Assembly: GCA_028564675.1 (NCBI GenBank)
Contig: JAOVVO010000068.1
Span: forward strand, 1 to 64,000
Source of the DNA: Onchocerca lupi
Lineage: Eukaryota > Nematoda > Chromadorea > Rhabditida > Onchocercidae
Length of the DNA: 64,000 bases
Direction of reading: 5' to 3'
This document shows positions 10,966 through 23,700 of the stretch, piece by piece. Positions within the stretch are counted from its first letter, which is position 1. Every line of letters starts with the position of its first letter. The notes below the pieces were generated by a model. That model searched no databases, had not been told where the DNA came from, and was given only the letters and a program-made list of their open reading frames with translations. A program made the position numbers and the translations under genes.

Positions 10966-13900
10966 TTATAAAGCAATCGCCTTTTTGAGAAGCTTTTCGA
11001 TAATCAGATTTTCCATTTCGCCATCTAAAATAAAAGGAATTAAAAAGCAGAAGAACTCTAGAAAATTCTTTTTTTTTAAAGATTGACATTCAAAATTGGC
11101 ATTTTTTTTTTTCATAATCAGTCAAACTATTTCATTTGTATTTTTTATTCGATTATAAACTCCAGCACATTCATTTAAAATAATGAAAATTCCTTACTTC
11201 CTGCTATGCTAGCACTCGTCACTTCTTTCTCAAGTTCAAGCTTCTTTTGAGCGAGAGCTAACATCTCTTCCTCAACAGTATCGGCAGATATTAAACGCAC
11301 AACAAAAACATCTCTGCAAAGAAATCATTTACCACATTCGTTGCACTGAATAACACATTTTAGAATTGCATTAATATAATTAGTATAAAAAACGTAATGT
11401 TGCTTTTTAATATTTATGTCTTTGAATGTGTACTTCAGTTCTTTCGGACACCAAGTTATTAAATTAATATTTTCCTTCACATAATAAGATGATTCAAAAG
11501 TAAATGACTTTTAGTTTCGTTAACTTAGATTTCAAAAATATTTCGACGCTACCAATAAACTAATTCTCTTGGATAGAAAATAGATCTTGACAGATAACAT
11601 ACTTCGTCTGACCCATGCGGTGACATCTCCCTTCCGCTTGTTTATCATTGTATGGATTAAAATCAATATCGTGTAGTATGATATGATTAGCTGCAGTCAA
11701 ATTGATACCCAAGCCACCAGCTTTGGTTGATAACAGAAAAATAAATAAATCAGGCGACGAATTATATTCATTGATCATTTCTTGCCTGAAAGTTTAATAA
11801 CAATCGACTGACAACAAAATGAATTCGAAAATTATGCGAGGAAATTTCATTGTACCTCTCCATAACCGGAGTTGAGCCATCCAGACGACAATACTGATAG
11901 TTACGCAATTTGAGGTAAACTTCAAGAATATCCATTATTGATGTAAACTGACTGAATATTAACACTTTATCTCCCTGAAAGATCATGAGTGTCTTAACTT
12001 TTTGATTTGTTTGATTGAAGAAAAAAGTCAATTCAGATCATAGTCAGTGTTTGCATCTACCTTTTCTTTAATTGAAGGCAGTAGCTTATCCAATTCCTTG
12101 AACTTTCCGGATTCAAGTGCCACTTCTTCACTGAGAATAAATTTCTGTGTTGAAGTAAATTTTGAACATAACTGGCTAATCGCAAAATCTGATAAGAAAG
12201 CAAGATCTTCCGCAACATGATCCGATTTCTTTTTGCGATATTCATTTTCCTAGAAGAATAATAAAATCACAAATACTGAAAACATAATTAAACTGCTAAT
12301 ACAAAAACAAAATCAACAAGGACAGCTATTCGCTGTTGATAGAATCTTACGGCTTTATCCTGTTGATAGAATCTTAAGGCTTTATCAAAGATTCAGAATA
12401 TTAATGTTTTCATAAGAAATCAAAGTAGAAACCGTAATAATGGAACGGTCTTAGCTAAGATTAAGTTTAAGACAACTTTGCAAGAAACCAAAAATATGAT
12501 TAAAACAAGATGTGGACAATTTTCATGAAGAATTCTGAATACTATGCTTAATTCAAAAAAATCATATAAGTTCCAAATTCTTGATGCTGATTCAATTTAC
12601 TAAAATTTCTATCCACTATTGAGAATCCCATTAACATTCTCAATATTATCCCTCATATGAAATTCGCATAAAATATAAATGCAATGAAAATTTAAGAACA
12701 AACCTTTGCGCACAAAATTTTCGCAATTTGAGTCACTTTATCATCATCATATAATCGTCTATACAATAAAGGATGATTGGCCACTTGTCGCAATTGCATT
12801 AATGGGCTTGAGCTGTACTTTTCACCACTTGATTCCATTAGACGGAATTCACGCACCAAATTAGTATAAATCTCTTTCTGTTCCATAATCATCGGACATT
12901 TGATCACACGGTCTTTCTTCATTGGCAAATAACTCAACACCTAAAAAATAGTACAAAATCTAGAAAAAATGGACTTGAACTGTTTGGGTTGTTTATCAAA
13001 TTTATCAAAAATACGAAATTTTCTACAATAAGCTAAGCACTTATTCAAAATACGGAACTTTCCAAAAACACCATTTTTCACTTCCCAAATAAACAACAAA
13101 ACAAACCACAGCAAGAATTCCGAACAATTCCTTATTGCTCATTTTTTACTTTCCTTTCATGTGTTTTCTCTTTTGTATCTCTTTAAACGTAAAAATGACC
13201 AAAATGCGTTGAAATCTTTCTTTTTTTTTTCAACGAACGTTTCATTTGGAATTTTGTTAAAAAATTTTCAAATGGGGAGCTTACATCTGCTTTCAATCTT
13301 CGTAAAATGTATGGCTTCAAAATCGCTTTTGCTTGTTCAATTTTATCAGCTTCATATAATGCACCATTTTTGGCTTCCAATGCTGGTATTTTCTATAAAA
13401 GAAAAGAATTTGAAGACTTTTTACTGTGCGATGTATAATTTAATTCCAAATTTTCAATAAATAGACTAAGTAAAATCTAATCATAGAGATTATTTGCAAC
13501 TTTTACAGCATCCTTGAGATCTAATCGAATAATTACGTGAACCATTTAAGAATAACTGATCCAAAATCGGAATTTTGGAAAGACCAATAAACCTGTTGAA
13601 ACTGTTGCAAAAGTTGTCCAATATCATCACAATATTTCGTAAATAATTTTGTCATTGTGAAGTACATTAGTGATATTAGCTCAACAAGATTGTTTTGAAG
13701 AGGTGTTCCAGTAATTAAAATTTTTCTTTCGCCCTGTAATTTTTTTCAGTCATTTGTTTCAAGCAATCACGAATATAAATTATCAATAATCTCTTTAACA
13801 GACAAATGGAACGGAAATAGTGATAGCGATATCGCAAATCTTTTTCAGATATTACTGGATGATGTACAATATAGTCTGCTAATAAATGCTGCACTTAACA

Positions 13901-16900
13901 ATCAGGACCAGAGTTGTAGTGATAATTATACATACTATGATAACATAGCAATCTATTTGCACTAATAACGAACATATTATTATTAATTTACTGCATTGCA
14001 AATTTTGGTAACATCTAAAATATAATGAAAATAAACATACATGAATTTTCATGAGATTTTTGTAACGATCAGTACCACAATTCTTCAATAGATGACCTTC
14101 ATCGTAAATAACATAATTTATTCGGAAACGTTTGAAAAATTTTCGATCTTCTGTTTTAGAACCAACCATGTTATAAGTTGTCAGCAAAACATCTATCTAT
14201 AAAGATGAAAACCTGAGACAATATCCTGATGATTAATTACTAAAGTTCATCCTTTCTGAAAATAACAATTACCGCATTTAGATAATAAATAAATCAGTCT
14301 TATAAATCATTAACATAACTGTAATTCCGATATCGCTGACATGATTGCTTTTTCGACTGCAGTAAACACAAATTTCAGTCACCTTTATTCCAGTAAAATA
14401 CGGTAAACTCCAAAGATCTTTATCAAACCATATACTGCTTATTTTTTTTTTCTTTTTAAATCAAAGTAACAAAAAAGAAATTGGATATAATTTTCCATTC
14501 TGTAAGATAGCATTACTTATAATAGTGATTTTATTAATGCATAATGAACATACATTTTTGCCAGTTGCCATATGCCGTAATTGCCTTCGGTCAGCAATGT
14601 TACCATAATATGTAATGATTTTAACTTTGGGAGACCACTTTGAAAATTCACTGAGCCAATTTTCAATTGTCGAAGATGGCACTACAATTAAATGCGGTCC
14701 CTTGATCTGCTCACTTTTTAAATAAGTTATAAAAGCTATTACTTGAATTGTTTTTCCAAGGCCCTGAAAAAAACAAAGAATGATTAGAGATTAGCAAAGT
14801 GCTTATCGTCATCGATAATTCGTCATACTAGATCACATCAGCAAGAAAGATTTTATATCAGACTTTCTAAAGTTTTGAAAAAAAAATGATGCTAGCTTAA
14901 TCTTTCAGGCCCATCCAATTCCGAGAAGAATATCTTTTAAAAAATATGCAAGGACTAGGAATATTTTTACACTATTTCTCCCTTCTCTCTGGATTTTCTC
15001 CCCTATTATAAATAATTACCATTTCATCAGCTAAAATAGCATTCAGCTTCAATTTATGCATCATCATAAGCCAATTCAGACCGATTTGCTGATATGGATG
15101 AAGCTCACATCTGAAAACAAACATTATAAAGGAAACAGTCTTCTCGAAATGATACGGAAATTATGATTCCACAAAACGCACTCTTCACTTAGAAATTTTG
15201 GCTTCATTTGCAACTGTTTGGATTTAATCGAATCCAAGGCAGAATAAATTTCTTCCGAATGTCGACGACAATCATCCAAGATATTTTCCAGTATACTTCG
15301 ATTTTCCAAAAAATCTAAATACTGTTCGGCAGCATAGGATCCACGTGGGCATTGCAAAAGACGGGATTCCTAGAATTTATTACATAATTTAAACTTAAGT
15401 TTCTCTCTCCACATGATATTGCATAAATGGTCGAAACTGCATATAATCATAAATATTAAAATACTGTAATATTAATAAAAAATACTAAAATGCGATTTTG
15501 ACAATATAACACAATAGTCTACAAAAACTGAAAATAAGCAAAAAACAAAGGGAAGATATTTTAGAACATCTACCAAATCTTCATAATCTCGAAACGGCCG
15601 ATTACTGATTATAAAATCAGCTACTTTATCATTTATGCGTGGAGTTTCCATTAACATGTTTCGGTTAGCTTCGTTAAAAAACGTTACACAACAATTTTTC
15701 AAAATAGTCGATGAAGAAGCATTTCGGTGACTTCGTCGCTGCATAATCTGAATAATTCAAATTACTAAAAAAACTAGCCAACTAAATTTTCTGTGTAGTT
15801 GATAGTTTCTGCCATTCATCAGCATCATTAATTTTCTTATGTTAAATAAACATTAGAAACAACTAACTGTTCCTAATATTTCCAATTTATTGATACCACT
15901 CGGGCATCAAATACCAATTATCTTTTCTTGAATTCCCAGTTCCACTACTTTTTCTGTTCTACTTCTTTTCTTGAATTATCTGTTCATTTACTTGCTATAA
16001 GTTTCAAAATAATATTTCCCAAATCATTTGCACTAACCTGACTACTTTCACTATCATCACTCTTGCCTACTCGTGCCGAACTATCCGAATCATACTGTTC
16101 GTCGCTCTCACTTTCTTCACTGCTCGAATTCAAATATTTCCTGTGCTTCTTGGCTCTTTTCACCATCATTTTTAAACTTACTGGGACCTTCAATAAAAAT
16201 AATTGAAATCCTCATTTAATGGTAATTTAATACTTTGCAAGCAACAGCCAAAATCAAAAGAGTAGTGACATTGACGCCGAATCTACTGCTTCTCGCATAA
16301 GCTAGAAATTTCAAGCACCAATACTGCTACCGTCAACTAATCCGTCATGGTCAACATTGAGCTCAATCATTTTGCTCAAATTTTAGTATGTTACCTGTAT
16401 TCCAGTCTTAACTTCGACAAAATGGTTCCAATCATTATAAAATTAAACAATTACTTTTTCTTCATCGCTTTCTGGTTTTTCATCGCTGGACGAAGAAATA
16501 ACTGCTCTCTTGCGTCTTCCCCTCCTGATAGTCGGTTGAGTGGTTATATGTATGTCACCTTGTTCCAAAAAATTGTCTAATCGTGGCTTGCATAACCACT
16601 TCACTGGCTGTTTTGAATCAGATTTCTGATCACTTGAATCGCTATCTGTGAGTGTTTGCAACCTTAAAGGTGATGAGAGATTAATATAGCATTACTATTA
16701 TTCGAAAATTAATATAGCATTACTATTTTTGAAATTTTAAACATTCCACGCTCATAGCGATTCTATTCATATAGAAGTGACATAAAAAAGTATTAAGCTG
16801 CAAACAAAAAAAAAAAACCGAACAAAACTACTCGTTCTAAAGGATGCTTTTTCAAAGCACAAAAGACAATTACTTGAAGCATAATAATTTCTATAAATAG

Positions 16901-18320
16901 TAGTTGACCAAACAAAATAAGTTCATGCTTCAACTAGATTTTTCTGTTTAATTTATCTGCTGTTAATCAGCGTTCATTCGATCATAATATTTTCCAAAAT
17001 TTGTCGTTTCTACAAGAAATACCCAATTCGGTTTTAAATGATCAATCAGTCTGATATATTAATAATCACATATACCTTTCCTCAAAAGTTAGGTCTTTAT
17101 GAATAATATTCGGTATAGCTCGAACGCTTCTCGAAGGTACTTCAGAGATCTTTTTCATATCCTCAACTACTTCCGTGTCTGAATTCTGTCCTCTCCAACT
17201 GGTAGTAGTTTGTGGTGTTTTCAAATCGTCATCATCTGACTCGTTTCCAATTAATTCTTCCTCCTCCGATGACGACATCAAACGCCGATTATGATGAAAT
17301 GATCGTGTTTTTTTCATTTCTAAAAATTATTATGCTTTGTATGTTTCCCATGATACCGATTCACTTTCCAATTATCAGAAGTACATTATTTTTTTCCATT
17401 GGATCTGTTAGACTTAATAAATTTCACCTTTCGATCCTTGCTGAAACTGTGTCCGATTATCCTTTTTGCCATTTCTTGATGCAAGCAAATTCACCATCTA
17501 AAAATTAATTTTTGAATCAATAATTTGGTATATAAAAAAACTGTCTTCTTGCAAACGTTTGCCTGACGGCCATAATATCATTCTTTGTCGAAATCTTTCA
17601 ATGTTTATTTGTTTATGCCATTTAAATTTCTCTCTGAAATGACGGACTCAATATGAAAAAGACATTGAAAAGAATTCATCTCCAACCAATCTGAGAACGA
17701 CCATACTTTGAACACAGAGGTAATTCAAACTATCAGTCGCATAACTTTTCAATGTGAAATTTTCAATTAAAAAACTGCAGCCGTTAAATTCAAAATTTCG
17801 AAAGACAGAAGTTTTCCCTCTCTTTAAAATATAGAAAAAAATTTGCTGATTCGTCAAAATTTTCATCGGAAATTTGCAGAAAAGGATCTTAATTCGAACT
17901 CTTAAATCATTTAAAACTCTAGTTTTGTTTCTTCTAATAATCTGGAGTAATTTCAATTATAAAAAGAAGACATTTAGTAAAAACATTTAGTATTTAGTAA
18001 AAATCTTGAGATTTTACTGAAATTTAATCTTTTATTTAATAAGATCTGGAGAAACTTTATGATAAAAATATTCTGTAAAAATTACGAAAATTGTTTGATA
18101 AAAATTTGATAAAAATGGCGGATTCAATTAAAATTTAAACATCCCTCCCACTAGCTTGATAAAATTCGTTTTGAAAAAAAAAAATAAAATAGGCGACCTG
18201 TGCAACGGATTGCTTTTTAAAGGCCAGTCCGCGAATAACATCCTTCATTGATTCATTAGGTCGATGAGCCACACGACGCTTTTCCCCAGCAATAGCACCA
18301 AACGAACCTGCCGCACTCAT
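10966..18320 (-). CDS. SMARCAD1: SMARCAD1/Fun30-type SNF2 chromatin remodeler
   Basis: SNF2-family ATPase acting on nucleosomes in heterochromatin upkeep and DNA end resection. Eighteen exons from the start at 18320: 18320-18198, 17497-17428, 17319-17076, 16662-16455, 16187-16038, 15747-15574, 15369-15173, 15110-15020, 14763-14554, 14196-14041, 13733-13593, 13392-13285, 12940-12704, 12249-12061, 11974-11856, 11785-11603, 11313-11198, 11024-10966. They give 924 aa in frame. The N-terminal 265 residues are acidic and Ser-rich. A conserved RPF segment near 310 precedes the ATPase. Motifs: ADEMGLGKT (Walker A, split by an intron after Met), VVPSSTIENWL, YDEGHLLKN (Asp521), ITGTPLQNNL, FSQFTSIMDILE, STKAGGLGINL and motif VI ending CHRMGQTKD. 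Motif VI has Gly857 where the family has Asp. The donor at 15172 (GTGGAA) is weak but is the one that keeps phase. I could not see clear CUE domains. Confidence 0.93.
12333..12386. repeat. 27-bp tandem duplication in a SMARCAD1 intron
   Basis: Two adjacent 27-nt copies, 12333-12359 and 12360-12386, differ at one base. They lie inside the intron between the exons at 12704-12940 and 12061-12249. Confidence 0.85.
16681..16736. repeat. 28-bp imperfect tandem duplication in a SMARCAD1 intron
   Basis: Two adjacent copies begin TTAATATAGCATTACTATT. The second diverges after about 19 nt. They lie in the intron upstream of exon 16455-16662. Confidence 0.75.
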
Positions 18321-18612
18321 TCCCCTCAAATCCTCCCCGATCTTTCCTTTTTCACCGAAACCAGAACAATCGTGACCTAACCGCTGATTTCAACTGGCGC
18401 CCAAATTCCTCTTGATGGTTCCTAAACAGGAATACAACGAGCGTCTCCACTCTTCTCATTCCACACATGAACAGAACTAGTTTATACGGTTTGTCGCATT
18501 TACGTCATGTTGCTCGGATTGCTATGAAATTCCACGTTTTACTCAGTAAAGAAGTGAAATTTCGTGGTTTGTAACATTTTTACGAGAAGATAGGAATTTA
18601 TAGATAAAAGGC
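18321..18612. promoter_or_regulatory. Possible bidirectional promoter interval
   Basis: This 292-nt gap separates the SMARCAD1 start codon (- strand) from a possible + strand first exon at 18613. It is less AT-rich than the surrounding DNA. No defined core promoter motif was identified, so the call rests only on position. Confidence 0.25.
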
Positions 18613-18753
18613 ATGATTCTGTGTGAGCCATTCCATTCGAAGTGCTATTTCATTATTATCGTTGGCGAAATACTGACGAAAGTAGATGCATTTTTAGTAT
18701 CTCTTGCGTCATTAACACGTCAGCAGACTTTGGTAGAAGCCAATAATAGATGA
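18613..18753 (+). CDS. Possible first exon of an unrecognised + strand gene
   Basis: An ATG that follows an in-frame stop opens a 46-residue frame (start MILCEPFHSKC, later VGEILTKVDAFLVSLASL, stop at about 18753). A potential donor GTAGAA occurs in phase 0 after QQTL. Composition looks more coding-like than its surroundings, and it sits head-to-head with SMARCAD1. I do not recognise the peptide. It could be a chance frame. Any link to the terminal exon at 20505-20683 needs at least one intermediate exon, because the terminal exon is entered in phase 1. Confidence 0.25.
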   Translation: MILCEPFHSKCYFIIIVGEILTKVDAFLVSLASLTRQQTLVEANNR

Positions 18754-20504
18754 GGCGTTATTTTTCCTCTCAAGTAGCACACAATGTTGTTTTCAAGACT
18801 TAATCATCACTAATTAATCAATTTTATCGATTGATCTATTCGCATTGTTTGAAACGCCTAAATAGTATGGAAATATTATATACAGAAGATTACCAGAAAA
18901 ATTTTCAAATCTCAAAAAATATTGCTCGATTAGCTGATTAAAGTGAAGCAATCGCAGTAATTTAATAGATTTCAGGAAAGCCGAATTTTAGCATAAATAT
19001 TATTTTCAAATAATCAAAGTACTTATTGTAGAAAATTCCCATAATTCCTCATTTACAACGAATATAAATGAAATGTTACGACGTGATTTCTAATTCTCAT
19101 CTTTGTCTCTGATTCCCCAGCTTCATCTTCAATAGTAAATAAGTGTAACTAATTCATAAATCTAATATAATTCTCTGTCGAGATTTCGTAGATTTCTCTT
19201 CAATACTAAAAAATCATAGACTCATGCGATTTCCGGATTTATAATCACGCTCATGTGTCATATTTAAAATGTTCAAACAACTTCAATACAAAAAGCGTTG
19301 TTATCTTAAGAAAAGTTTCTTCTATTTTTTCATTCGGCTGTTCTATCTAATTCTCATTCTGCTGTTCATCTCATTTTCATTCATTTAAAATCTTTATTCA
19401 TTTTCCGCGTTAAGTTTTCTTCCGCTTACTTTGCTTCATATAGTTATTACCGAAAAAATTCATCATGATCGACTCTTATATATTCTTCGGTTTAATTACT
19501 GAATTTCGATACCACAACAAAAAAAAGTTTTTTCCAAACATCTCTCCCGCGAAAATTTTCTACATATTTTTTACAACAGTAGATATGAAAAAGTAAAGGA
19601 AGTATTTGAACTAGAATAATGGAATATTTCCCAGGAGATTTACATTATACTGATTACTAAATGAATCGAGTAAAGTTAATTCTGATGGTTCAAGGTATTT
19701 AAGAAATAACGCAAACTTCTCTTCCAACTAGCATATGATTTCTTCATCAGCTTTATAGTTCCGATTGTCAGAACTGTTTTTATAATTTCAAATATTTTTA
19801 TTTTTTAGAACAAAATAGCCAATTTTCAAATGGATTTAACTTAACAATATTAAGGTAAGAATGCATTGTCATAAATGATATAACTGTTTCATGGCTGATT
19901 GGTGTTTGCCAGATGTCATCGACTGGCTATTCCTCCCTAAAATCCTATTAATAGAATAAGAGATGCTGTTATACTGCAGAAATCTAGCGATATGATTTTT
20001 GCTAAAGTTGTGAGTTGAATTACTATATACAATTCATTGGACAAGTTTTCATATGGCAAGTTCTAAATTACTACGAAGGATCAATTATGCACAATGATTT
20101 GTAGAGTTATATTTAGATTCGCAACTTGAAATATCTTTTCGATGAATAAGCATCTTCATACAAGTTATTATAATATTAACTTCTAAAATACAGTGAATTC
20201 ATTTGCAAATATTGATTTATTAATTCCAGAAAACGAAATTGGAAATGGTTGATAATTAGAGATTAATTTTAGCATACATAAATTAAATTAAAAATATAAA
20301 GTTGGATTCCTTTTTTTCCGATAAACTTCACATTAATCAAAAAAAAAAAAAAAAAAAAAGGACAGAGAAACTTATCTACTGAAAGATATTCTGGAATGTA
20401 CAGCTGGCACTGAATATAACCTTAAATTTAATAGTATGCATTTTAAAAATTGAGACGAGACATTTGTCGCAAGAAATTTTCTGATTTGCGTTTTTATTTT
20501 ACAG

Positions 20505-20683
20505 AAAACGATTCGAACATTCTTTCCTATTATGGTAGTAAAAGTAGTAGTCCGTCGAAACATAAACGAAATATTTCTAGAAATTTCAAGCAAGCAGAAG
20601 GAAAACTCTTCGATGCTGGATTTATTAGCCAAAAATTTGTTGAAAGAATAGATGCAGATTCGCTTATTAATGCTTACATTTAG
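20505..20683 (+). CDS. Possible 3'-terminal exon of an unrecognised + strand gene
   Basis: A good acceptor (TTTTATTTTACAG) ends at 20504. It is followed by 58 in-frame codons with coding-like usage, ending in TAG at 20683. An AATAAA poly(A) signal follows at 20766-20771. The peptide has a Ser/Lys/Arg stretch (SKSSSPSKHKRNISRN), then LFDAGFISQKFVERIDADSL near the end. No family is recognised. The stop plus a correctly spaced poly(A) signal argue for a real last exon. The transcript would run tail-to-tail into the - strand gene whose stop is at 20774. Internal exons between 18.7 and 20.5 kb were not found. Confidence 0.4.
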
Positions 20684-20773
20684 TAATCCGAGGATAACAA
20701 TTAGAATTATGTACTGGCTTGATGATATTTTTATATGAATCGGATTTTTAAATATGAAGTCTCGTAATAAACT

Positions 20774-23700
20774 TTACCATGAACTTGGACTTGGATTTTC
20801 AAGAAATCGTTGAAGTCTTGCTTCAGCTCGTTTATCCGGTGGATTCCACAATATCTTTTCTTTTGGCTTCTCAGCTGTATTTTCTGCACCATCTATGATA
20901 GATTGTAGTAGAAAATCGGACAGTAAAACTAATTAAAACCAATTATTACTATGATGCTATTTTATAATAAAAAAAAGCATTTCAAAATTTTACTTGTTTT
21001 CGAATCCTTCTTTGGTTCTGAATATTTTTTCCGTTTAATATCATTTCTCCAATAGAATTGGTCATCTAAAAATTTGCTCTCTTAAAAAGGCTTATATGAA
21101 ATTACTATTTAATGGTAGCAATTAAATTGATAGCAACAGATTCCAAATATAATTTTCTGATTGAGTCATACTTAAATCTAATTATTGGAATTTCGGTTAT
21201 TTATATTCCATTCAATATCCGGATAATTCAAAAAACAAATGTTGAAATTATGAGAAGAGTGGATACTGACATATTTCATGAGAGCACTAAATATCAATAT
21301 CCAATTTGAATCATCTATTTCTCTGCTAATTCCTTTCCCGTTCCTTTGTTCCTCATTTTCTCTGAGCACATTTCTGTGTTTTGTTGATTTATAAATTTCC
21401 TCAACTTGTCTCTTGTTCGGAATATCATAAAAATATTCGTTAAACACAAATTTAATTATGCAACAAGCGCAAATTTAAATTTCTGCTAACAACTAGAAAA
21501 TGAACAGACTTGGTGGTGCGTTAAGTGAGGCGGAAATTGGCGACATTTGTGTCGTCGGCGTATTTTGTTCCTCCATCTCAATTGGTATCTCCACGTCAGT
21601 TTCTGGTACTGGTGCCGCACTCTTCAATTTAATCTTGAATTTACAATAGCTTTAAGATTTCTTGTTCCCACTTTTTTATTTCCTCATTTTTACGCTTAAG
21701 AAAAAACGACTTGCAATATTAATTCATATATTAAATAGAAGTATCTCCAGATTCAATTTTAAATGATTATTAGCTATATTCTTCTATTCATATTCCTCAT
21801 GATACCTATGATAGCTAACTTTCTTTAATTAAAAAAAAAGAAGTAATGCGGTATTCTTCATTAGAATTTGATACGATTTTGCTTACTGACAATATCTGAA
21901 GTCACGCATGACTTTTATTTTCCGAGAATATTCAATACGATCACTTAGAATGATATTGCATACATACCGAATGCATTTAATGATCGGAAATAATTTTATA
22001 GTGAATTAATATATAACTAAATTATTTCTTCGATCATATAAATAATAAGTAGTTAGATCGAAATTTCAGGATAAAAATTTTTAATTTGAAATTCGAAATG
22101 TGACAAACAAGATGCGATAGAGAATCCGCCAATTTTTCCGATGTATCGTTTTCAACTGCTTCCAAAGTATCATTATTTTCCTCATTTTCTACATCATTTT
22201 GATCAACCAATTCTTCTTCTAGGAAATTTATTTGATGTTTATTTAAAACCACTATTATTAATTTCTCATTACCAACCAATTTCTTAACTCTGTTGGAAAA
22301 TTAATTTTCTGAGCTGAACAACCTCCCTTTTTTCAAATTTTCTCTTTAAATTACTGTTTCTCTTCATTTAAAAATTAGTATGATCACTGAAAGCTTCTTC
22401 CGAGTTGATTTAGTGATGTTTAAATAACCTGCTTTAATTTCAACCAGTAAAAGAACTGGTAACGAATAGGAAAATATGGCAGTGTTTTTTAAATCACATG
22501 AAAATATGTGGCTTAAATTATATTGTTGTATAATTACAAGTAAATAGACATATTAAAATTGCTTTTATACAAATCAGAAAAAGCTGCTCCAAACAAATGT
22601 ATCTTACTTTGAAATTATTTAAATTAATTATATTTAGGCAACATTGTAATTGTGTAATTATGGATGCATAACTGAATTAAAAAAAAAAAACGGTTAAAAT
22701 TTACTGGATGCTTCAGGAATGAGGAGAACTCGTTTATTTGGTGAAAAATATGGAACTGGACTTGTTGAACGACCAATACGACTGATCCATTCATGAACAT
22801 TATCAACTCGAATTTGATGATGATATCGTTCCGGCTAAACAAGAACTGGTGATCAAAAAATATTACGAGCCATTGGGAAAGGCGGAATTAAAATGATTTC
22901 GGTTCGAAGAGAAGACGAAATGGATAATAATTATATTTGTTTTCGAGATTTAAGTATATTTTTAGTTAATTGGAAGATTCTATTCATTATATTCGGAAAA
23001 ACTAGTCAAAAAAATGCTTCAATTAGTTGAAATTTGATGAAAGGATAAACAAGAAATAGACAGATGGCTATGATCCGGAACTAAAGTGATTTAAGTTAAA
23101 AAATATGAAGAGGGAAAAGAATTACTTCAATCATTTAATCTTATCTTTTAGATAAATAGACTTATAAAAGTTCAAGTACTTTGAAACTGAGCAAATATGC
23201 AACTGTTAATCCGTAACTTCTATTTACAATCATTATGGAAAAAGTTCATTCAAAAAGATATTGTTTGAGATTATTTTGGTCAGCAGATTTTCGAATTTGT
23301 TTCCTAAATATTTGTTCTTAACTAAATAGAAATTTAAAACTACCGATCAGTATATGTATTGAATATAGTTTCCTTATTAATTATTGAAGAAAGCTGTACT
23401 TAATATATGCAAACTTATTTATGAAAGATATTAATTTGCAGCAATTATGGATCACAGTGATATTAAAATGTTAAATAAAAGTGTTTCTTTATGTTTTTCT
23501 GTTGCAAAAAATGAAAGATTTTAGATTTTTCTCATGAAGCTACAAACAGCCATGTTCAGCATTTAGTGATAAAATCAAAGCGTAACATTATTTGTATAGT
23601 TCTAATAATCTGGATAATTCTCCAGCTTTAATTCTTCCCAAGATGGAAAAAAAAATGAAGGATAAAATGAATCTTTTATCTCAAAAAATCCGATGATACT

